This document shows, one piece after another, positions 13,301-24,711 of a stretch of 64,000 nt of DNA. Numbering within the stretch: position 1 is the stretch's first letter; every line of letters begins with the position of its first letter. The translations under genes were made by a program, and so were the position numbers. The DNA comes from Cavenderia fasciculata. Its lineage: Eukaryota > Evosea > Eumycetozoa > Acytosteliales > Cavenderiaceae. The stretch is taken from the NCBI RefSeq assembly GCF_000203815.1, contig NW_004457639.1:682001-746000 (forward strand). Reading direction: 5' to 3'. The notes under the pieces are model-generated. The model was not told the DNA's origin. It did not search any database and worked only from the letters and a program-made list of their open reading frames with translations.

Positions 13301-13766
13301 GAAGAAGGGGTGGATCGATCGCGTGTCCCTTGCTCCTCTTTGACAAACAAAAAAATGAAGAAGAAATTGATTGGGTTGTAATTTTAACACTTACGTACTA
13401 CCTATCTCTCTCTTATTTGTTTTATGTATGTATTAAAAAAAAGGTTATGAATAAAACAAAATCTTGTTATTCATTTTTGATCAGTCCCTCTAAAATAATA
13501 ATATGGTGGTGGTTAATAGTGCCAAGGAGGAGGAGACGATCATGATGGTTTCAAAGGAGGTGAACGAAAAAAACCGGCATCAGCGGAGCTGGCCTATCAA
13601 AAACAGGGCAAGATATTCGACCCAAGGCTGATTTTGCCTTATAAAGCAAAATTTCTTTTTTTTTTTTCCATTCAGAGATCAACAAACGGGCTATCGTCGT
13701 AGTTAAATCATTGTACAAATTTGTTAAAGGGGAGTATATTTGTTAACCATAGATAGGGGAACATCC
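10387..13766. other. Long gene-free upstream region of the Mei2-like gene
   Basis: About 3.4 kb hold no exon that I can support. The sequence is made of simple repeats and long strand-asymmetric purine or pyrimidine tracts: GA-rich at 11028-11075, TTG and TTA repeats, GGTTGGTTGG-type tracts near 11760 and 11845, TATA repeats near 11945, GATAGATA at 12230, and CT-rich tracts at 12820-12870. Between about 12960 and 13350 it is less AT-rich. A hairpin with an 8-bp stem lies at 13608-13639. It probably contains the extended promoter and 5' UTR, possibly with non-coding 5' exons, of the Mei2-like gene, plus the 3' UTR of the helicase gene. Confidence 0.5.
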
Positions 13767-16749
13767 CTATTTTTTCTTTTTATGATTATTATTATTTGGT
13801 TTACTCGTCGATGATGTTGAAGTAGTTGATGTTGTTGGCGTAGCTGTAGTAGTAGCAGACGATTTCTTCTTTTTCTTTTTCATTCGATGAACTGTAGTAT
13901 CATTTTGGTAAAAACCATGATCGTTATCGGCAAGATGATCTTTTGAATCGTCAACCGACAGGGGCGAAGCGTCAGAGTCTGTGTTGTTGTGTTGGTGGTG
14001 ATCTTCATCATCATCGATTGTCGTTTTGGGTTGGTTATTATTTAAAGTTGACATAAACCCTCCACTACCACTGTCACGAAAAGATAGTGTAGGGTCATCA
14101 TCGGACCTAGCCTTTCTTTTACCTTTTTTGTTCGCCGTACTCTTTTCAATAATACTATCTAAAGATTTGACCATAATATTCTTATCTTTGGCCCATTGGA
14201 CATAGGCTTTCCAATGTTCATCAGATGAATTGTTAATCGTACCAAAGTTACCAATGACCACCAATCCTCTTTTAGCTCTTGTAATCGATACATTTAATCT
14301 TCTCCAGTCTTTTAAAAACCCAATATTACCTTTGGTATTGGATCTTACAGTTGAAAATATAATAACATCCATTTCTCTTCCCTGATACGAATCAACAGTC
14401 GCCACTGACGGTTGTGCTCCTCTCCAAGATTTATCATTTGAAAATACTTGATTTATATGTTTAACTTGTGCATGATATGGTGTTATAATTCCAATATTCT
14501 TAAAAACAAAAAGAGAGAAAACACATTAATATATTTGATTGTTGATAATAGCTATTAATTGATTGTAAAGTATTTTACATTTCTAAATAATGATTCATCA
14601 TTTTCTAATAAACTTTCGGCAACTTGAACTACAGCCACTGCTTCTTCATTATTATAAAGTGAATGATGTTTAATTTCTTCCCTTCCATTTGATATATCAA
14701 TAAATACAACAGGAAAATCAATTTGAGGCCATTTAATTCCAATTGGTATTTTTAAATTTGAATCATTCGTTCCATTCTAAAAATAAAAAGAGAACAAATA
14801 AATAATTTTAATTATTTTATATATTTAATATTTACATTTAATAAACCATTGTAGAAATGATGACGAGGGAAATCAGAAATTGAAGAATGCATTCTATATT
14901 GAGTGTTCAGTAAAAATGGAGTAAGACCACTTTTAAATAATCTATCAAACATTGATATATTTAAACCTCCTTCTATGGCCTTGTGTGATAGAATGATGGG
15001 GGCCAATTGATTTTGATCACCAAATAGGTACATTTGTTCACTTGATTTTAGTAATGGGATGAGAATGGCAGGTTCTGTAGCTTGTGTTGCTTCATCGACC
15101 ACAATGATTTGAAACTTTTCATCCATCAACATTTCATGTCCCGATCCAATACAAGTTGAGCAAATAACATCTGCTTCACTAATCAATCTTGACTTGATTT
15201 CTCGTTCCGATTGCATATAGTAAGATGAACTACCAGGTTTTGAACCTTGGTTTGATCGTTTTGCAGAACTGTCCCATCTATTCAATTCCTCCTCCATCCT
15301 ATACTCTAATGTTGCACATCTCAACTCTTCACGAACTTTATTGGCATCACCCAATCTCAATACATTGACACCAGCCTTTAACAAACCTTCCAATAAATTA
15401 TCAACCCCCGTATTTGTAAATGATGTTGCCAATATTTTAACATTACTCTTTCCACTTTGTTTTCTATGTACTAATAATCTAAGTAAATAAATTGCTGTCG
15501 TTGACTAAAAAGTAATAAGTAAATAATTAATTAATAAATAAATAATAATTATTTTCTTTTTCTTTTTTTCTTTTTCTTTTTCTTTTACCTTTCCAGTACC
15601 AGGAGGACCTTGAATTAAACTAGCTCTTCTACAAATTGATTTTTCAATTGCATCTTTTTGTGAAGGATTAAGATTCCATGTTTTATAATCCATAGGAAAC
15701 ATATCCTTGAATTTAAGAGGAGATTCTTTTGTTTGGAATGGGATGTATTCAGTGGCACAGGTATCTTCCAATGTTTTACCTGGTTTCAAATGTCCAAATA
15801 TAATATCGGCCAATTTTGTTTGATATAATGCCTTGTCTGATGAAACCATTGTCAAAGCTTTCATCATTCTTTCCATTGTTATTAAATTGGTTCCAAGATC
15901 TATTCTCTAAATGGAAATTAAATGAAAGTTAATATCTTTATAAATTTGTATTGTTTCTTTCTTTTTGTTTCTTTCTTTTTCTTACCCAAGGACCAGAATT
16001 ATGAAATATTTTTTCAAAACCAGATTGATTCTTGATTGATACAAGTATAGATTTACCAGTTGTTTCCAAATAGATACCTTCATAGACAACGTCATCTTTT
16101 AGAGGATCCTTTTTACTGATAATGACAGATTCACCACTACCAATCTTTAGGAACCCTTTTTGATATGATTCTGCTGGTTCTGATAATTGACCAACTTCAG
16201 CTCCAGGATCATAGTCTACTGCAAATCTAACTATGATTTCACTCAATAATTTACCTTTTAGTATGGCGGTTGTATTCTTTAATGCCAAACCCTTTTTTGC
16301 AAGTTGATCTACACTTCTCTGTGACAGACGTCTTTCAACCGATTGTTTATCCTCTTTTGATTCCATCACTAATAATTGTTTAAACTTTTCATAATATTCT
16401 GTCTTTTTCTTGATCAATGCGCTTGACATTACTTGTGGCAATTGATTGACACTTGATTGTTGGTGTTGTTGTTGTGTCTTTTGTTGATCCTTTAAAAATG
16501 CATTATTTGTTACTTTTGCTGTTATATCTAATCCCAATGATCTAACAACAATAACAATTACATAATCATAATACAGTAATAAGGATTGTTAATATATATA
16601 TATATTGATCTATCTATCTATCTATCCTATCTATCAGTGTTACAATATTATACATACTTCCACCCTTTTCCAATTTGAATTGGAATCGAACCTACTTGAT
16701 CAGGATTAACTTGATCATCTAATTCATATATATCTGCCCTATCTCCCAT
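13767..16749 (-). CDS. SF1B DNA/RNA helicase, IGHMBP2 (SMUBP-2)/SETX/Upf1-like
   Basis: Six exons, complement(13767..14498, 14579..14776, 14836..15504, 15589..15906, 15986..16541, 16658..16749), give 854 residues with every phase matching. The N-terminal part holds a YYEKFKQLL-type helical segment and an OB/stalk-like region as in IGHMBP2. Helicase motifs are clear: Walker A GPPGTGK at the exon 3/4 border (about residues 316-323), TSFTNTGVD (motif Ia), DEATQATEP (motif II, about 456), FGDQNQLAP (motif III), NTQYRMH (motif IV), DSYQGREMDVIIFS (motif V) and RLNVSITRAKRG (motif VI). Downstream lies a Lys/Ser-rich disordered tail with poly-Thr and a basic end, possibly nuclear targeting. No R3H or AN1 zinc finger is seen, unlike human IGHMBP2. 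It is likely a 5'-3' helicase acting on RNA/DNA or ribosomal RNPs. It diverges from the RecQ gene across 268 bp. Confidence 0.9.
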
Positions 16750-17017
16750 CTCTACTCTATTATATCTATGTATCTATGTATCTATAGTAGTAGTTATACA
16801 ATATTTAATATTTAATTAACTTATGAAAATGAATGAAGTCATTTTTTGAAAGTGTTCGTAGTCTTGCGATTTCCAAATATTCGACAATGATCTTTTGATT
16901 ACGCTTAATATTAATATTATTTATCTTTCTTTTATCTTTATATCTATCTCTGTACAATACAATACATAATGATAGTATAGTTACTATATATATACCTTGC
17001 ACATATATAATAATAAC
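16750..17017. promoter_or_regulatory. Bidirectional promoter of the IGHMBP2-like and RecQ helicase genes
   Basis: Only 268 bp separate the two divergent start codons, so both helicase genes must share this region. It contains ATCTATGT repeats near 16765 and AT-rich stretches; no defined factor site is recognisable. Confidence 0.5.
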
Positions 17018-19581
17018 ATGATGATTACAGCCAAGTCTTCCTCTTCTACTTTGTGGAAGAGTCTGTTGTATCAGTCATTCACATCGATGAACTTGAATAG
17101 TCATCATTCACTTCAACCCTTTACAAACTATGGTATGTTTTGTTTATAACAATTAGTTATCTTATGTATACTGATGATTCAACTTTCTCAGCATCTTCGT
17201 CGTCGGATGGAATAGATTACGAATGGAGTACAACATTCAAAAAGAAAAAAGGGTTGTCTTTGACAAAGGACAAGAGCGTATTAACTGGTAAAGAGAGATT
17301 GGATAAAAAGGATACAAACTCTCTAGGATTCTTAAACAAATATGGTTTGATATCTCAAGGTATCAATGCAAAGGATTTATTATCATCATCATCGAGTGAT
17401 CAAAACGATCCTTCAAAGTCATCTTCTATTCAAGAAGAAGAAAATATTATAATGTTAAATGAAGATGGAGAAATGATTGAACCACCAAAGAAAAAGAAAT
17501 CAAGTAGTAAGAAAAAGGATATAATCAAACAAGAAGAAGAGGAGGAAGAAGAGGAAGATGGTAGAAGAGTAGAGTTATTTGAAAAACCTAAAAAGATTAG
17601 AAAGAAAAAGATGGATCTTGAACAAGATCAATTAAAAGTTGATGAAGATGGGATTCAAAGAGTAATGGATGATACTGAAGTAAAGAAACAAAGGAAATCT
17701 AAAAAGTCTGATCATCAAATGATGCTTTTAGATTTTGCTGATATTACACCACCACCATCCTTATTTGATCCACAAATCTATACAACACCATTGGATTTAT
17801 CTGATATGGTTCAAGATCCAACTTTGGCATCGACAAGCATTCACGATGAGGTTGAAACATCATCATCCTATCTAAACTCTGTAAATACACCAAAAAAAAC
17901 AAGAAAGAAAAAGTTGACAACAATCATTGAATCAATGCCAAATTATAATCAAGATAGTCAAGATAGTAATAATAATAATTTACAACAACAACAACAACAA
18001 TCAATATCTATACTAAATCAAGAACTATTAAGATCATATAATCAATGGGTAATAGAGAAAAAGGAATTATTACAACAATCAACAACAAAACAAAGAAAAA
18101 TATCTTTACCAAATATACCAACTGGCAAAAAATATGAAGTGACACATTCTGGTGGCCATACAGAGGATAATACCTTATTTTCACAAGAATTTCCTTGGGA
18201 TGACTTGGTAAATAGTTGTGCCAAGACTGTTTTTGGAGTTGGAGAATTGAGAGCACTTCAAAAAGATGCAATCAATGCGATATTGTATCGAAGAGATACG
18301 TTTGTTAGTTTACCAACTGGTGGTGGCAAGAGTTTGTGCTTTCAATTACCGGCGTTGATTGATGCTGGGTTGACTGTGGTCGTGTCACCGCTGCTGGCGT
18401 TGATGAACGACCAGGTCACCAAGTTGCGTCAAAGAGGGATCCCTGCAGCAGTGCTGAATAGCGGTATCTCAGTGTCCGAGAGGACTAGGACAATGGAGGA
18501 GTTGGAGAACCCGCAAGGGTCAATCAAACTATTGTACGTGACACCCGAGCGATTGGTAAGCGAGGATTTTGCAAAGAGAATGGCGCGGTGGCATTATCAG
18601 GGACGGTTGCGAAGACTGGTTATTGACGAAGCACATTGTATCTCGGAATGGGGACATGATTTTAGATCAGACTATCGTAAACTCAGTAGCTTTAGAAAGA
18701 CGTTTCCCCACGTACCTATTGTCGCATTGACAGCCACTGCAACAGACTATGTCGAGCATGATATCAAGAATCAGCTTGGTATCAGTCGTGACGATGTTGT
18801 CAACGTGCGTGGAACGTTTCAAAGAAACAATCTGCGTTATGCGGTGAGAGATAAACCGGCTAGCCCGATTGGCGTAGCCATGGACATTGAATCGTTTATC
18901 AAGGCGAGGTATCCGACATCATCGGGAATAGTGTATTGCGCGACATCTGTAGAGTGTGAGAACCTGGCCAGCCACCTACGTGATGTCGGGTTGTCTGCAC
19001 ACCACTACTATGCGTCACTCTCCACACCCACTCGTCTTGAGATTCAAGATAACTGGATCAAAGGCAAGATCAAAGTGATCTGCACAACCACTGCATTTGG
19101 TATGGGTATTGATAAACCCGACACACGATTCGTCATTCACCACTCAATGCCCCAATCGATCGAATCCTACTACCAGCACACTGGACGTGCCGGAAGAGAC
19201 GGACAACTCAGCGACAGCATACTCTATTTCAGCGACATTGACAAAAAGAGAATGGAAAAGCTAATGAAACCAACGACTAGTACTCAAGACCAGTATGAAA
19301 ATATCAGTAATGACAAGGTTGGCGATATTTACGAGCGAAAGCTTGCTGCTCTCGACTCCCTCGTCTCTCTTCTCAAAGACACTGGTTGTCGTCACCAAAA
19401 ATTAACCAATTACTTTGGTGACACCAAAAACAAACCAACAAGTTGCGGTCGTATGTGTGACAATTGTATCGACAAATATTCAGGTAAACCATCAAAAAAG
19501 CAGAAAAATGATCACACTGAAAGAATCTACACAAAGTATGATTATTCTCCAACAAAGAAGAAATTATCTTCAAAAAAATAA
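17018..19581 (+). CDS. RecQ family ATP-dependent DNA helicase
   Basis: The model is join(17018..17132, 17192..19581), 834 residues. I chose ATG 17018 because the 115-bp first exon splices in phase over a 59-bp intron (PFTNY-G/A-SSSSDG); later in-frame ATGs would leave the exon unexplained. Residues 1-40 lack acidic residues and could be a mitochondrial leader, but this is uncertain. Residues 60-350 are a disordered acidic and Lys-rich region. The helicase core begins near residue 375: Q-motif LRALQKDAI, Walker A TGGGKSLC (about 412), DEAHCISEWGHDFR (about 516), LTATAT, then motifs IV-VI including TTAFGMGIDKPD and YYQHTGRAGRDG. The RecQ-Ct zinc-binding segment has CGRMCDNC near residue 790. 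No HRDC domain is visible, and the tail is basic. It is a 3'-5' helicase for recombination and replication-fork repair. Which of the RecQ1, BLM or Q5 groups it belongs to is not decided here. Confidence 0.93.
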
Positions 19582-19826
19582 CAAAATAACAAAATAATTA
19601 ATAAATATTAATAATATAATAATAGCAGGATAAATATATAACATACATATGTTATCCTGGGATTTCCCTCAATTCCGCTCACTCATTTTAAATTAAAAAA
19701 AAATCTCAAAGATTTTAATTTTTTCAGCAAGCATTGTGTGAATTCAAGTTCATTCATTTGTTTGTTTGTTAGTTAGTTTGTTGTTGTATACTTTTATTTA
19801 TTTGTTTTATTTGTATTTATAATATA
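19582..19826. other. RecQ-ALDH intergenic region with a hairpin
   Basis: The spacer between two tandem genes contains an inverted repeat with arms CAGGATAA (19626-19633) and TTATCCTG (19652-19659) just after the RecQ stop, and a TTTGTTTGTTAG-type repeat close to the ALDH start. The hairpin could aid 3' end formation of RecQ, but that is inference. Confidence 0.4.
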
Positions 19827-21416
19827 ATGTCACAAGCAATATTTAAAAGAGTTGGAAATTATGTTAGAGAAAGTTATCCAATTTATGTTGGTAGCAAGGC
19901 AGTGACGTCGACACCATTGAATCGATTGGGAGTAGTTGATAAATACACTAATCAAGTGGTGAGTCATGTGCCAATGGCAGACAAGAAGATTATAAACGAT
20001 GCTATCAACCAGGCCGTGCAATCAGAGAGCAAGATGAAGTCGCTGACTGCATCACACCGCAAGGACGTGTTGCTCGACATGGCCAACAAGATTAAAAACA
20101 GAGCTGACGAATTGGCAGCAACGATTGTAGTAGAGGTTGGTAAACCATTGGCTGACGCACGTGCAGAGGTTGGTCGTGCAATCGACACGTTTACAGTGGC
20201 TGCTGAAGAGGCGATTCGACAAAACGGTGAGTACATTCCACTCGACATATCGGCCAAAAACAATGGCTTCCAAGCCATCTCAAAGCGATTCCCCGTCGGT
20301 GCAGTGTCTATGATTGCTCCATTCAACTTTCCCCTCAATCTATGTGCACACAAGATCGCACCTGCTATCGCTGCAGGTTGTCCATTTGTTCTCAAGCCAT
20401 CGGACCGTACACCTATCAGTGCCATATTGCTCGGTGAGATGTTGGCCGAGTGCGATCTCCCCGCAGGCGCATTCTCCATCTTCCCCACAGAGTTGGCCGA
20501 TGCCCCCATACTCAGTAAAGACGAGCGATTCAAACTAGTCTCGTTTACTGGGTCACCTCAAGTAGGCTGGAAGATCAAAGATGAGGCCGGTCGCAAAAAG
20601 GTCGTGTTGGAGCTCGGAGGCAATGCCGCCTGCATCGTCGACGAGGCCATCAAAGAGTCCTATTTGCACCATGTTGCCGCACGTATTCTCTTTGGCGGTT
20701 TTTACGCTGCTGGACAGAGCTGCATCTCTGTGCAACGTGTTTACATCCACGAGAGACACTACAACCAACTCAAAACCATCTTGTTGGAGCAGACTCAACC
20801 CCTCTCCAAGCGTCGTGGCGATCCAATGAACATCAACACTTTCCACGGCCCAATGATCGGTGAAAACGATGCCATTCGTGTCGAGAAATGGGTCAATGAC
20901 GCCGTCTCCAAGGGTGCTACCCTCTTGACTGGTGGTAAGCGTGACAAGGCCTTTTTTGATCTAACTATCCTCGAAAACGTCCCACAAACCTGCGATGTTA
21001 GCTGCAAGGAGATCTTTGGCCCAGTCTTTGTCATTGAGAAATTCACAGACTTTAAAGACGTTGTCAACCGTGTAAATAATTCAGAGTTTGGACTTCAAGC
21101 CGGTGTCTTTACCGATGACATCCATAAAGCTCATTATGCATTCAATCATATCGATGTTGGTGCTGTTGTCATTAATGATATTCCTTCTGTTCGTGTTGAT
21201 TCTCAAGCTGTATGTAAAACAAAAAAACAAAAAACAAAACAAACATAGAGAGATTGGAAGATAGAAAAGATGTACTTATTCAATTTATTATTTATTTTAC
21301 TTATTTAGTATGGTGGAATCAAAGGATCAGGATTAGGAAGAGAAGGTGTAAAGAATACAATTGAAGAATATACTGAATTGAAATTAATGATTATGAAGGA
21401 TGTTGGAAAATTATAA
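19827..21416 (+). CDS. Aldehyde dehydrogenase (ALDH superfamily)
   Basis: The model is join(19827..21209, 21309..21416), 496 residues, a normal ALDH length. Seen motifs are PFNFPLNL (cofactor-domain Asn), KPSDRTP, FTGSPQVGW, the catalytic-base LELGGN (Glu about 261), the nucleophile GQSCIS (Cys about 298), EIFGPVF, and in exon 2 YGGIKGSGLGREG followed by a C-terminal strand. The intron (99 bp) splits DSQA/YGG, exactly where the family reads D..p.GG.K.SG. It should oxidise an aldehyde with NAD(P)+ and is probably cytosolic, as no targeting signal is visible. The substrate is not determined; the overall pattern resembles general aldehyde, lactaldehyde or benzaldehyde dehydrogenases. Third codon positions are strongly G/C-biased, suggesting high expression. 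Confidence 0.93.
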
Positions 21417-21827
21417 CTTTGCCAACAATATATAAATCAACAACAACAACAATACAATTTACACAAATCAATCAAAAACATATTAATTGATTATCAAAAC
21501 CTTCATTTTTGTGTTTTGCCCATACTACTTCTCATTTTTGGGGGGATGTTATAATTTTAATTAACAATTCATTTCTTGAAGGGATTGGTGTAAAAGTATT
21601 TAATACTCTTGGCTTTTTGGAATGTGTGGATTCTGTTTGGTTTTTACTGTGATGAAAAAAAACAGAAAAGACGCCATTCAACGATGCATAGATTCGTCGA
21701 AAAAAAAAAAGAAAGGTTCCCTCGTCTCTCTCAGAAACAGAATCAAATGCTACAGACAATAGAATCTTAATATTTATGAATAGGTACACATTAATATTAT
21801 TAATTCTTTCAAGTATAACGGTACGGT
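21417..21827. other. Intergenic
   Basis: 411 bp between the ALDH stop and the next gene's ATG. It holds a CAACAACAACAA repeat after the ALDH stop and A-rich runs. No exon was found; a minus-strand open frame here has no splice or codon support. Confidence 0.5.
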
Positions 21828-22662
21828 ATGAGATTTAAAACTCAAATTAAAAAAGGTGATTGGGTTGCTCTAGGGGCAGATACTTCAAGCCAAGAACAAT
21901 CAAATTCAACTCAAAATTATGGAGCTGCCATTAGTTTTGTGGTAAGGTATTAAATAATATATATTTTGTTTTAATATCAAACGATCTAACAATCAAACTA
22001 TTCAATCAATCAATCATCAATCTTTTTTTTAATCGATTTAGTCAATTCCTTTTAATTTGGAGAAAATAACATTTCAAAATTTTCCAGTTACTTTTAAACC
22101 GGTTGCAGTTTATTGTAGATTGATAGCGGAACTACAAATTGGAGGAGAGGGGCTCTATCAAACTGATCAGTACTATGGATTCACACCTGAATGTGTACGA
22201 ATGGTTCATCCGATACGAACCTGTCACAGTTCAAACATTACACAGGCTACTAGAGATTATAGTATTGGCCATGATTTCGATTATGGCGATTCCATTCCAA
22301 ATTCAACTATAAATCCCTATAATCTACCTGCCAACTTGCCAGCTGGCTATTATGGTGTATTTCAAGATAGAGTTTTATACATGTACCGATTTAATTTAAA
22401 TGAAAACAAATCAACAGATGTAGAATCAGCTTTACAACAAATGGGGTTCCGACATAATGTAACCTATGGTTCATACACTGACAACCAAAACATTAAATAT
22501 ATCTTTTGTTTTGTAGAAGTACACAAGAATGCAATCCATTTCTTCCCACAAGAAAAGGCAATTAATACAAACATAAAAATGGAAGACGTCTGTTCATTAT
22601 ACTTTAATTCTAGAAGAAGAAATGATATTCTTGAACTTTCAAATTGTGATCCAAAAATATAA
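21828..22662 (+). CDS. Uncharacterised protein, 244 aa
   Basis: The model is join(21828..21941, 22042..22662). ATG 21828 gives MRFKTQIKKGDWVALG, and the 100-bp intron joins AAISFV to SIPFNLEK in phase. The protein is soluble-looking, without signal peptide, membrane helix or low-complexity run. It is rich in aromatic residues (about twenty Tyr) with several Cys (YCRL, PECVRM, RTCHSS, CFVE, VCSLYF, SNCDPK). A repeated feature is PANLPAGYYGVF followed by a beta-rich stretch. The start KKGDWVALGA looks like a small beta-barrel or lipocalin-like entry, but this is only a guess. I do not recognise the family. Tandem to ALDH and convergent with the phytochelatin synthase gene. Confidence 0.75.
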
Positions 22663-23025
22663 ATAAATATATAGAAATATAATAATAAAGACCGATTCGT
22701 TTTTTTTTTGCTCAAAAATCTTACTTTCTTTTTTTTTTAATTATTTATCATAAGAAATGTAGCTATCTTTATTAGTTTCGATTGTTGTTGTTCAAAGTCG
22801 AAACTACTCAAAAAAGATGTCAATATCTTAGCCGAGACCTTATAGGACATCACTAAAAGCATGATCCCTATTGGGTTTCCCTAAGAAAATTAGGGGAAGG
22901 TCTCAAAATTTTGTAAAGATCCTCGTCTCATGTCAAGAGTCCTCTTAACATTTTTTTTGGTGAAAACGAATATGGGAACACAATGAAACGAAAACATATG
23001 TTCGTTTATTTATTTATTTATTTAA
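22663..23025. other. Convergent 3' spacer
   Basis: 363 bp between two convergent genes. The middle (22800-22960) is less AT-rich and has an unusual composition for a spacer (AGCCGAGACC, GGGAAGGTCTC), with no frame of use. It is possibly a small non-coding RNA or a relic; nothing firmer can be said. Confidence 0.4.
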
Positions 23026-23632
23026 TTATTTATTTATACCTTTACAAGTTGATTGACCACACTTTTTATCACCATTACTACAATAGGTCGATAAACTCGA
23101 GATTATATTATAGAGATATTTAATCTCTGATACCAATCCAGACCGACCATCTTGATCGTCATTAAACAGTGAAATTGGTTCGTTTTTAATAGTCATAAAT
23201 TCAGACTTTACAGATGCTGGAATATTATCATTACTTTGATCCAACATTCTATCAGGTATTGAAAAGATTATAATACAAATTAATTCTATAAGATATTTGT
23301 TGTTATTATTATTATTATTATTATTATTGTTTTCATTATTAGTGATTTCAAATTGATTTTCTAAAGATGATACTAAACGATATAATTTAGTATTATGAAT
23401 CTCTTTAATGATATGTACAATATCTTGATTAACTTGATCATAAACACCAAAATATTTTAAAATCTTTCCAATGCCATCTAGCATTGATCCAACTACTTGT
23501 TCAACATTGTCAACACGCTCATCAATATAAAATTGATGAATCAATGAACTTAACATTCTCTTCCAATCAACCTCTCCAGTTGCTGTTACCTTGAATATAC
23601 TACTTGCACTTAAACTAAAGTAAATTAAATTG

Positions 23633-23668
<36 letters not shown>

Positions 23669-24519
23669 GATTAATTTCTCTCTCTTATTTACCTCTTTTT
23701 TAATAAAATATAACCTCTTGATTTGTTTGAATCTGGATCAATTGATTTCATTGATTCAAATAATAACTCTGTTTTAACCCAATGAGGTGGATATTTGAAC
23801 CGAGCAACATCGAGGATGAGTACCAAATCTCTTTGTTTGTGGTAACCTGCGATGGGTGAGAAATGACCTGTTCCAGTTTGAGATAGTCCTTGTCGATTGT
23901 ACGATGCAATCAATATTTCAGAACCATTGCTTTGGCACGATCGAATCACCTTGTTTCTAAATTCGTCAACATTGCTCTCATTGTAATAGTGACACTCTGT
24001 GACGGCACCATTGCAATTGGCCAGACACAGAAACTCGTCAATCGTTATACCCTTCTCCTTGACAATCGACAAATCCGTACAACAATCCAGCAACTCTTCA
24101 CTATACCATCTCCATACTCCACGCCACGTCTTTTTAGGATCAACAGACAATGAATTCAAAGTCATTGCAAGTGTAGATAATCCACAATAAGCAGGTTCAT
24201 TCTGTGTAGAGAATTGTGATGCCAATATAAAATAAGTTTTCATATACCTAAAGTAAAGTAAAGAAAAGAAAATATATATAACAATCAATATATTAGATTC
24301 TATATATATATACTTATACATGTCTTTTGTTTCTTACCCTTCAAGTAAACTCTCAGTAAAGATTGATTGACCATCTACAGATGAGAAATCTATACAAGTG
24401 TCTGGTAATGGTCTACGATAGTAGCTCTTTTCGTTGATATTAGTTATGAAACATTTCTCGTGATGATGATGATTATCTTTATCTTCTATTTCTTTATTAT
24501 TATTATTATTATTACTCAT
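23026..24519 (-). CDS. Phytochelatin synthase (glutathione gamma-glutamylcysteinyltransferase)
   Basis: The model is complement(23026..23614, 23693..24247, 24338..24519), 441 residues. The N-terminus starts with a short Asn run. The papain-like catalytic domain (about residues 30-245) is textbook: nucleophile NEPAYCGLSTLAM with the substrate motif KTWRGVWRWYSEELLDCC, catalytic His in TGTGHFSPIAGYH, and catalytic Asp in LILDVARFKYPPHWV. The enzyme condenses glutathione molecules into metal-chelating (gamma-Glu-Cys)n-Gly peptides and is activated by cadmium or zinc thiolates. The C-terminal half (from about 250) is poorly conserved, contains a poly-Asn run encoded by a (TTA)n-type repeat around 23301-23330, and ends in CSNGDKKCGQSTCKG, a small Cys cluster that could sense metals. 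It diverges from the Yme1-like protease across 192 bp. Two introns of 78 and 90 bp. Confidence 0.95.
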
Positions 24520-24711
24520 CTTTCAATAAATTTCGAAGCAGCAAGTTCACACCCTATTTTATTAAATTTTCAAAAGATTGTCATTATTACCTGTCGCTTT
24601 TTTGACGCATTAATTATTATTATTATTATTGCTCATCATCAACAACAACAATCTACATAGAGATAGACTTATATTACATCTTTATTTCTTTTAGATATAT
24701 ATATTTAAGAG
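24520..24711. promoter_or_regulatory. Bidirectional promoter of phytochelatin synthase and Yme1-like protease
   Basis: 192 bp between divergent ATGs. It contains (TTA)n-type and CAACAACAACAA repeats and a less AT-rich core near 24535-24610. No metal-response element can be recognised. Confidence 0.5.
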
